Position numbers and translations under genes: made by a program. From the NCBI GenBank assembly GCA_903825255.1, contig CAIJZZ010000030.1:25290-89289 (forward strand): a DNA stretch of 64,000 nt. The letters run 5' to 3'. Every line of letters starts with the position of its first letter. Positions within the stretch are counted from its first letter, which is position 1. The notes beneath the pieces are model-generated. The model saw only the letters and a list, made by a program, of their open reading frames with translations, did no database searches and had not been told where the DNA came from. Shown here piece after piece: positions 57,113 to 64,000 of this stretch. The stretch is from an uncultured bacterium. GTDB taxonomy: Bacteria > Patescibacteriota > Minisyncoccia > Phycocordibacterales > UBA9973.

Positions 57113-58813
57113 TTATTGTTTAAAATATTCTGGCGTATTTGTCGACATCCAATCTATCAATTGTCGCATAACAAAAGGTGCACCTACTCCGTTTGTGGAT
57201 GGGCCAGCCTCCATCATTATAATGAAAGAATATTTAGGATTTTGATAGGGAAAAAATCCCATAATCCAAGAGTTAACTTTATTTTTTGACACACCGAGCT
57301 GAGCCGTACCAGTTTTTGAGGCCATTTGCACATAAGGAACATTAATAGCAATAGAAGTACCACTTGTGACACTACCTCGCATTCCTTGATGAATTATATC
57401 AAAATAATTTTTACTTAAATTAACATTCGAAACTTTAGCTTCAGCCACTTTATCATTTAAAATAAAATGTGGAGTTACTAATTTACCATAGTTGGCAAGT
57501 GCTCCAGCTGCTCGGACCATTTGAAGTGGCGTCACTTGAAAACCATATTGGCCAATGGCAGTGTGGTAAGTATCTCCAATACGCCATGGATCTCCTGGAA
57601 AATTTTTCTCTTTCCATTCTGGACTTGGTATAGTACCAGCTACTTCATCTGGTAGATCGACACCTGTTTTTGTACCAATATCAAAAAGTTTTGCATATTT
57701 TTCAAGATTTGCTATACCCAAACCTTTTTGATCTTGATAGCCTCCTCCGATTTCATAAAAATAAACGTCACAAGAGACAGTGATTGCTTGAATCATATCT
57801 ACCCAGCCATTGACTCGCCAGTCTTTGAAAACAGTTTTTTTAGTAGGATCATATGGATTAGGAATAGAAATTGAGCCAGTGGATAGAATTTTTTTTGTGG
57901 GATCAATCACGCCTTCGTTTAGTGCACCGAGGGCAAAGAAAGGTTTGACGATTGAACCCGGAGTATAAAGCCCAGATAGAGTTCTGTCCATAAATATTTT
58001 TCGACTATCATTAAAATAATTTTTAATAGTTGTAGCATCTTTACCGTCAGATAAAATATTTGAATCATATTCAGGATAACTTACGGAAGTTATTATTTCT
58101 CCAGTATTTACGTCCATTATTATTCCAGCACCACCTTTAAAAGAATAAGTGTTGGAAATTTTTTTAATCTGATTAAATAATTGTGTTTGAATACGGGAAT
58201 CAAGTGTGGTAACTAAGTCAGTACCTCTTTTTGGAATATTAGTTGTATTTTCAGATTGGATTTTTTTATGGGCATCAATCTCAACAATCTTCATTCCATT
58301 TATACCTTTTAATTGATCATTGTATTGTTTTTCTAGGCCATCTTTGCCTATAAATTCACTTTGCCAATAATTTCCAGATTTATCTTGTTTAGGATAACTT
58401 ATATACCCTAGTACATGTGAAAAACCATTTAATAAATAAGTACGAATTGGAAAACCGTCTACTATATCACCTTTTTTATTCCAAACAAGTTCTTTTTTGT
58501 TTCGATCATAGATTATTCCCCTATCAGCAAAAATTATTTGTTTTTGAAGAGTATTATTCTGACTTTTTGTAAAATAGGCTTCTCCTTTTTGTATTTGCAA
58601 GTATCCAAGTCTGGCTGAAAAAGTTAATATAAAGAATAAAAAAGAAATACCTAAAAATAAAATTGTTCTTTTGGAAATAGGTTTTTCGATTCTGCCTTCG
58701 AATTGTTGAGTATCAAAATTTTCTAAATTTTTTGAATCCAAAAAAATCTCGTCTGCTTCTACAAAAAAGTTGGCATTTTTTATTTTATTTTTTCTTAATA
58801 TTTTTTTAAACAT
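57113..58813 (-). CDS. mrdA: Penicillin-binding protein 2
   Basis: SGLYTPGSIVKPFFALGAL; ITVSCDVYFYEIGG; ASKTGTAQLGV. Confidence 0.93.
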   Translation of the reverse strand: MFKKILRKNKIKNANFFVEADEIFLDSKNLENFDTQQFEGRIEKPISKRTILFLGISFLFFILTFSARLGYLQIQKGEAYFTKSQNNTLQKQIIFADRGIIYDRNKKELVWNKKGDIVDGFPIRTYLLNGFSHVLGYISYPKQDKSGNYWQSEFIGKDGLEKQYNDQLKGINGMKIVEIDAHKKIQSENTTNIPKRGTDLVTTLDSRIQTQLFNQIKKISNTYSFKGGAGIIMDVNTGEIITSVSYPEYDSNILSDGKDATTIKNYFNDSRKIFMDRTLSGLYTPGSIVKPFFALGALNEGVIDPTKKILSTGSISIPNPYDPTKKTVFKDWRVNGWVDMIQAITVSCDVYFYEIGGGYQDQKGLGIANLEKYAKLFDIGTKTGVDLPDEVAGTIPSPEWKEKNFPGDPWRIGDTYHTAIGQYGFQVTPLQMVRAAGALANYGKLVTPHFILNDKVAEAKVSNVNLSKNYFDIIHQGMRGSVTSGTSIAINVPYVQMASKTGTAQLGVSKNKVNSWIMGFFPYQNPKYSFIIMMEAGPSTNGVGAPFVMRQLIDWMSTNTPEYFKQ

Positions 58814-58826
58814 TTAATACTTGAAT

Positions 58827-59099
58827 TTATTTATTATTTGCATAAAATTTTAATTTCTTCTTAATCAATTCTAGCGCAATTAACACTAAAATAGAAGCAA
58901 GAAAGTAAATAAAAAATATATTGAAAAATCTAGCCTCTTTTACTCCATAAAGCAGATCTGTTAAAAGGAATATGATGACTGCTTCCCAAAAAATAGAAAA
59001 AATTACCATACCGATTAAAGCTAAAATTATTGATATCCAAAAAGGCATAAACAGTATAGAAAATAACAATATTATTGTGAATAAAATTCTTTTTACCAT
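58827..59099 (-). CDS. mreD: MreD-like membrane protein
   Basis: Small multi-TM protein directly upstream of the PBP2 gene. Confidence 0.6.
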   Translation of the reverse strand: MVKRILFTIILLFSILFMPFWISIILALIGMVIFSIFWEAVIIFLLTDLLYGVKEARFFNIFFIYFLASILVLIALELIKKKLKFYANNK

Positions 59100-59237
59100 A
59101 AATTTATCTTACACCTTTTATTTTAAATTTGTTCTTTACAAAATAACATTCTTATGTTAGTATATTAAACAGAAATAGTGCGTATTTTGTTATTTAAAAA
59201 ATAATTTTAGTTAATAATAACTTTAAATTTATATACA

Positions 59238-60104
59238 ATGAGACAATTAAAAATTACAAAAAAAATTACTAGTAGAGAAATCGCTAGTTTGGACAATTAC
59301 CTTCAGGATATTGGTAAAATCGATTTAATCACTGCAGAAGAAGAGGTTGTTTTGGCTCAGAGAATTAAACAAGGCGACAAGGAGGCTTTGGATAAACTAA
59401 CTAAAGCCAATCTAAGATTCGTGGTATCTGTTGCAAAACAGTATCAAAATCAAGGTTTAACACTACCAGACCTAATCAATGAAGGAAATCTTGGGCTTAT
59501 CAAGGCGGCACAACGTTTTGATGAAACCAGAGGTTTCAAATTCATATCCTATGCAGTTTGGTGGATACGTCAATCAATTCTACAAGGTATTGCAGAAAGT
59601 TCAAGGATTGTGAGATTACCCTTAAATAAAGTAGGCTCCTTGAATAAAATAACAAAAGAAACCAATAAATTAGAGCAATCTTTGTCTAGAAAACCAAGTG
59701 CTTATGAAATTTCGGAAGCGCTTGAGGTAAAAGTAGGTGAGATAAATGATATACAAAGAATTTCTAAAAAAAGCGTATCTTTGTCTTCACTATTAAGTAG
59801 CGATAGCCCTGATACAGTGGAGGATACAATCCCCGCTGAACAAAGTTTCAATACTGATTCTAATCTCATTTATCAATCTCTTCAAAAAGAGATTAAAAGA
59901 GTTCTAACTACTCTTTCAGAAAGAGAAGCAAAAGTTTTAGTAATGTATTATGGTTTAAATAATAACACTGCTATTACTTTGGAGGAAATTGGGGAAAAAT
60001 TTAATATGACTCGAGAGAGAGTCAGACAAATAAGAGAAAAAGCGATCAGACGATTAAAATATCCGTCAAGAAGCGCGATGCTTAAAACCTTTTTAGGTCA
60101 GTAA
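59238..60104 (+). CDS. rpoD: RNA polymerase primary-type sigma factor, Bacteroidota-like
   Basis: MRQLKITKKITSREIASLDNYLQDIGKIDLITAEEEVVLAQRIKQGD..NLRFVVSVAKQYQNQGLTLPDLINEGNLGLIKAAQRFDETRGFKFISYAVWWIRQSILQ. Confidence 0.93.
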   Translation: MRQLKITKKITSREIASLDNYLQDIGKIDLITAEEEVVLAQRIKQGDKEALDKLTKANLRFVVSVAKQYQNQGLTLPDLINEGNLGLIKAAQRFDETRGFKFISYAVWWIRQSILQGIAESSRIVRLPLNKVGSLNKITKETNKLEQSLSRKPSAYEISEALEVKVGEINDIQRISKKSVSLSSLLSSDSPDTVEDTIPAEQSFNTDSNLIYQSLQKEIKRVLTTLSEREAKVLVMYYGLNNNTAITLEEIGEKFNMTRERVRQIREKAIRRLKYPSRSAMLKTFLGQ

Positions 60105-60111
60105 AATATCT

Positions 60112-60141
60112 ATCCTGTTATTAAATTAACAGGATTTTTTT
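60112..60141 (+). terminator. Intrinsic terminator after rpoD
   Basis: ATCCTGTTA-ttaaat-TAACAGGAT-TTTTT. Confidence 0.85.
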
Positions 60142-60148
60142 ATGCAAA

Positions 60149-60949
60149 TTAAAAAATTTTACGCCAAATATATCTTAAAATTAAGAAAATAATTAAAGCT
60201 AAAATACCATAGAAAACGATTTTATTATTGAAAATAAAAGAAACGAGAGTAAAAAAGAAAAATTCTACATATTTAAAAGGTTTTAAAAAAGCATTATTAT
60301 TTGTTTTTGTATTTTTTGCAGCATCGATTTTTTTTATTTCATTATTTACCGCAGTTTTATTAGTTTCCGCTATTTTACCGGTATTCTCTCTTAATTTATC
60401 TAAGACACCGACAGTATTATTTACTGGGGTAGAAATATAATTTGGTGTTAAATTTTGAGCAGTATCAGTTATTTTTTGAATTAAATTAGGACTATTATCG
60501 ATAACTGTCTTTGAATCAGTTTTAGGTATAATGATTTTTTTTGATACAGTTCTGGTGCTTTTTTCCGTTTCATTTTGAGCTAAATATACGTCTTCATATG
60601 TATCTTTTGAAATAAGAAATCGAGCATTTTCAATTTTAGCAAAAATAACATGGTCTCCAGCAGTCACAGTCCAGCTGATGAATATATCTTTTACACCTTT
60701 AGTTGTAATAGAAAAATCTTTTTTGCCTAAGAAAGTAGTATTATCAAAAAATGTAACTGTACCTAAAAGTTCTTTTTGATCTGGATTAAAGACTAAAGTA
60801 TAAATATTTATTTTATCTCCTTCTTCGAATGGGTCTTTAGAATACCAAATATTGCCTGGCACAAAACCGGCATTAGAAGATTGAGCTTGTGTTTTTAATA
60901 TAGGTAAAAGAAATAATATTACAAACAAAATAACTGAAAATTTCTTCAT
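60149..60949 (-). CDS. Hypothetical secreted/membrane protein with signal peptide and C-terminal TM
   Basis: Start reassigned to MKKFSVILFVILFLLPILKTQAQ. Confidence 0.7.
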   Translation of the reverse strand: MKKFSVILFVILFLLPILKTQAQSSNAGFVPGNIWYSKDPFEEGDKINIYTLVFNPDQKELLGTVTFFDNTTFLGKKDFSITTKGVKDIFISWTVTAGDHVIFAKIENARFLISKDTYEDVYLAQNETEKSTRTVSKKIIIPKTDSKTVIDNSPNLIQKITDTAQNLTPNYISTPVNNTVGVLDKLRENTGKIAETNKTAVNNEIKKIDAAKNTKTNNNAFLKPFKYVEFFFFTLVSFIFNNKIVFYGILALIIFLILRYIWRKIF

Positions 60950-60987
60950 AAAAATAATTATAACAATAATGTAGTATAATAGTAAAT

Positions 60988-61995
60988 ATGTCACATAGAG
61001 TAGAAGGTAGCAGATCAGTAGTCGTGGCACTCTTTGGTAATATTTTTGTTACGATTATAAAGACAATAGTCGCTGTTTTTTCTAGTTCAGCCAGTATGTT
61101 TGCTGAAAGTGTGCATAGTTTTGCAGATACCTTAAATCAATCTTTATTATTAATTGGTTTAAAAAGATCAAGAAAACCAGCGGATAAATCTCGCGGCTAT
61201 GGCTATGGTATTGAAAGATTTTTTTGGTCTTTAATATCAGCCTGTGGAATTCTTTTTATTGGTGCGGGGGTTACAGTGTACCATTCAGTAGATTCTTTAA
61301 TACACCATTCAGCTGACAATATTCATGATTTTAATTATTATATTATTTTGATTTTATGTATTGCTTTTGTCGTTGAAGGTATTACTTTATCAATAGCTTT
61401 AAAAGAATTAAGAGGTAAAAGAAAACTTTCTTTAAAAACTTTTGATGATGTAGACCCCGTGACTCTAGCTGTAGTTTATGAAGATGGAGCGGCTGTCCTC
61501 GGTGTTATCGTCGCACTAGGAGCTCAATTTTTAATGCATTTTACAGGTAATAATATTTATGACTCAATTGGTGGAATAATTGTCGGACTTATCTTAGCTT
61601 TTTTAGCAATTTTGCTTATTGTAAAAAATCATCAATATATCATAGGTAAATCATTAAATAAAAAAATCACAGAAGAAATAATCGAATTTTTATTAGAAGA
61701 TCCTTGCATAGAAAATATTTTAGATTTTAAATCTGTGGCTGTAGATATAAATAAATATAGAATATATACCACCGTAGAATGGAATGGTTCCCCTCTTTAT
61801 GAAGAAATCTATGATGCGGGAGATCTCAAAGAAGAATTTGATATCATCAAAAATGATTTTAGAAAATTTGCAAAATTAATGTTTAAGACTACCGACCGAA
61901 TTCCTCGATTGGTCGGCAGTCATATTGATAAAATTGAGAAAAAAATAAAAGAAAGATTTCCTCAAATCTCATATGTAGATATAGAAATCAATTAA
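60988..61995 (+). CDS. Cation diffusion facilitator family transporter
   Basis: FAESVHSFADTLNQSLLLIGLKRSRKPADKSRGYGYGIERFFWSLISA. Confidence 0.92.
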   Translation: MSHRVEGSRSVVVALFGNIFVTIIKTIVAVFSSSASMFAESVHSFADTLNQSLLLIGLKRSRKPADKSRGYGYGIERFFWSLISACGILFIGAGVTVYHSVDSLIHHSADNIHDFNYYIILILCIAFVVEGITLSIALKELRGKRKLSLKTFDDVDPVTLAVVYEDGAAVLGVIVALGAQFLMHFTGNNIYDSIGGIIVGLILAFLAILLIVKNHQYIIGKSLNKKITEEIIEFLLEDPCIENILDFKSVAVDINKYRIYTTVEWNGSPLYEEIYDAGDLKEEFDIIKNDFRKFAKLMFKTTDRIPRLVGSHIDKIEKKIKERFPQISYVDIEIN

Positions 61996-62003
61996 ATTAG
62001 TTT

Positions 62004-63092
62004 TTATAATTTTGTTTCAGTTGTAAGATTTGGTTCTGTATTAACCAATATTATATTAAATCTTAAACGTCCGATAATTTGTCCTGATTGTGTTTTGACA
62101 TTTACTCGCCATTTACCAGGATTTAAATTTGAACGCAAAGAATATGTTCGAAAACCTTGATCACGTCCACCTACGACTGGCAAATTTATTTCGGAATCAC
62201 TTATCCATTTTTTTTGTTTTTGATCATAATATTGCCATTCATGAATAATGGTTAAATTTAAATCAGTCGGAGAAAAAATAGCACTATATGCATAAATTAA
62301 AGAATTAGGTGCTTCTTTAAAGTCTGGATAAAGTTTAAAATAATTTTTCCAACCAGATTCTTCATAAGTAACATTATAATTACCGGCTGGATTTCTTTTT
62401 ACTGTATAGAAAATACCGGCATCTTTAAGAGAAAGTGGAATAGGGGGAATTAAATTTGTAAAATATAGAAAATTAATAATAAATGAAATTCCTATAATAG
62501 CAGAAACAATCATTTTTTTAGTACCAATAAACTCACTTTTTTTAAAATAAAATAAAATAAAAATAAAAAGAGTTATGAAGATTATACTTATAATTCCAGA
62601 GAATAAAAATACTAAAGGACCAATTTTATGCAAGGTTACAGGTACTAAAAAAATAGCAAAGGAATAGATAGAAAGGAAAAACAAGCTTATTTGAAAGCTA
62701 AATCTTACATAATGACGTTTAAATTTTTCATTAGCTATAAAAGCTAGAATCAAAAGAAGAATAAATGGCCAATTAACAAAAATATCAGTACTGCGGAAAT
62801 AAAAAACCAGATATGTAGACAAAATACCTCCAAAGAAAAATTGTAATATGTTTACATACCAAAAATGTGCCTTGCTTGGGTTATTCTCATCCCCTTCGCC
62901 TTTCTCTTGAATGTGAATTAACATGATAAATAAGCCAACTATTAAAAGATGTCCTAATATCCAAGCATTTTCCCAAAGAGTATCAACACGTTTCAAGGTG
63001 AATGCATCAAAAACGAATCCTAAAATTAAGGAAAAAGAAGAAATTGGTCTCTCAAAACGTTTATAAAAATTGCGAGTTCTCTCTAAAAGCAT
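62004..63092 (-). CDS. Membrane protein with DUF2914-type C-terminus
   Basis: Multi-TM then HEWQYYDQKQKKWISDSEINLPVVGGRDQGFRTYSLRSNLNPGKWRVNVKTQSGQIIGRLRFNI. Confidence 0.8.
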   Translation of the reverse strand: MLLERTRNFYKRFERPISSFSLILGFVFDAFTLKRVDTLWENAWILGHLLIVGLFIMLIHIQEKGEGDENNPSKAHFWYVNILQFFFGGILSTYLVFYFRSTDIFVNWPFILLLILAFIANEKFKRHYVRFSFQISLFFLSIYSFAIFLVPVTLHKIGPLVFLFSGIISIIFITLFIFILFYFKKSEFIGTKKMIVSAIIGISFIINFLYFTNLIPPIPLSLKDAGIFYTVKRNPAGNYNVTYEESGWKNYFKLYPDFKEAPNSLIYAYSAIFSPTDLNLTIIHEWQYYDQKQKKWISDSEINLPVVGGRDQGFRTYSLRSNLNPGKWRVNVKTQSGQIIGRLRFNIILVNTEPNLTTETKL

Positions 63093-63199
63093 TTTTGAAT
63101 TATAACACAATTTATCAAAAAATCCTTTAGAAACTTGATTTTTCGATGATTGTATGTATAATTAAATAAAAATTATTAACCAAATAATTGTTCTTACAT

Positions 63200-63388
63200 A
63201 TGGAAAAAAACCATCACGACAAACATTATCCAGGAAGTTTTAGTAGAATTTTAAAAACTGGGATTGGAGAAAAAATAAATGAAAATAACGATCCAGGATA
63301 TTTCGATGAACCATGGACAACAGTATATTCCTTTGGGGATAATACGGTAGAAAATCGTGGTATATATGGACAGATTATCCACGAATAA
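63200..63388 (+). CDS. Small hypothetical protein
   Basis: ATG at 63200 (MEKNHHDKHYPGSF..), followed by a strong terminator. Confidence 0.5.
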   Translation: MEKNHHDKHYPGSFSRILKTGIGEKINENNDPGYFDEPWTTVYSFGDNTVENRGIYGQIIHE

Positions 63389-63410
63389 AGCTTAGTTTAA
63401 GAAATTAAAT

Positions 63411-63454
63411 TTAAAATCGTGGCTTTTGTAAATACAAAGGCCACGATTTTTTTA
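63411..63454 (+). terminator. Intrinsic terminator
   Basis: AAAATCGTGGC..GGCCACGATTTTTTT. Confidence 0.85.
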
Positions 63455-63469
63455 TTTAAATAAATTTTA

Positions 63470-64000
63470 TTAATTAGACGCTTCACAGCCGACTCGAGCA
63501 TATTCTAAAATATTAAAATCTTTTGATGTATCTGGGATAAGAATTCCCTTTTCTTCGATTAAAGGATAACGTAATTTTTCTATACCAGTTTTTCCTGTTT
63601 TATAAATTTCTTTTTCTTGGCCACGTGAGCCCTCAACTGTGTAAGAAAAAATATCTGCAATAGTATTTTTTTCTAAGGTCCCAGAAATAGTGCCAGTATA
63701 GCCATTGGTCATATCCGGTCCTTTTTGAGTACCTTGTTTAGTGCCAGTTACTTTTGTACCAGCAATCGTTATATCAATAAATTCTGTTATATCATATGGT
63801 TCACTAAGTGTGGCTTCATGACTATAGGTGTAGCATTGTCGACCATCGGTTAAAGTAATGTTTGGTTGAATTTCTGGTAGTATTACGGTCTTTGTGTTTT
63901 CTGTAGATAATATTTTATCAACTAATTTTGGAACCCAAAACTTTTGAGTTATTAAGGCAAAAATACCTATAATTATTAAAATTAAAAGAAAAATTCTTAA
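63470..64000 (-). CDS. Partial hypothetical protein with N-terminal TM; runs off the window
   Basis: ORF track stops at Met 63712, but the frame stays open upstream to 64000 (LRIFLLILIIIGIFALITQKFWVPKL..). Confidence 0.65.
   Translation of the reverse strand, partial: LRIFLLILIIIGIFALITQKFWVPKLVDKILSTENTKTVILPEIQPNITLTDGRQCYTYSHEATLSEPYDITEFIDITIAGTKVTGTKQGTQKGPDMTNGYTGTISGTLEKNTIADIFSYTVEGSRGQEKEIYKTGKTGIEKLRYPLIEEKGILIPDTSKDFNILEYARVGCEASN

Noticed and set aside
1-64000. UGA recoded as sense (code 4 or 25)
   Set aside because: All main ORFs are full length under the standard code with no in-frame TGA; only avoidance of UGA is supported.
1-64000. CRISPR arrays, tRNA/rRNA genes, prophage or transposase
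   Set aside because: None recognised by eye on either strand; a tRNAscan/Infernal run would be needed to exclude tRNAs formally.

Overview
This AT-rich 64 kb window has the gene content of a reduced Patescibacteria/CPR (Parcubacteria-like) chromosome. That assignment is inferred from gene content, not from a phylogeny. It carries an infA-rpmJ-rpsM-rpsK-rpsD-rpoA-rplQ-rplM-rpsI block, grpE/dnaK/dnaJ, two TraD/HerA-like ATPases, aguB-aguA-metK, cysS, recR, dnaB, trpS, prs, aspS, scpA-scpB, mraY-ftsW-murG, gltX, ctpA, a PBP2/mreD pair and a primary-type sigma factor. I saw no rRNA, tRNA, CRISPR array or transposase. The standout is a seven-member paralogous family of long (about 555-585 aa), Cys-rich soluble proteins at 5722-7401, 7409-9076, 9080-10780, 17984-19741, 41875-43623, 43703-45451 and 45454-47187. 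Together they cover about 19% of the window. Each has zinc-ribbon pairs at both ends flanking two copies of a Cys/Asn-rich, solenoid-like repeat. Copies lie between grpE, dnaK and dnaJ, between two paralogous ATPases, and next to mraY-ftsW-murG. Other notable observations: small GC-rich palindromic elements inserted in coding DNA, including one that splits a fossil start of a family member; Bacteroidota-like RpoD and Prs proteins; no UGA stop codon in about 69 genes; a three-stem structured intergenic element; and a structured leader upstream of an orphan lipoprotein gene. All homology calls are by eye from the translated sequence; no database search was run.
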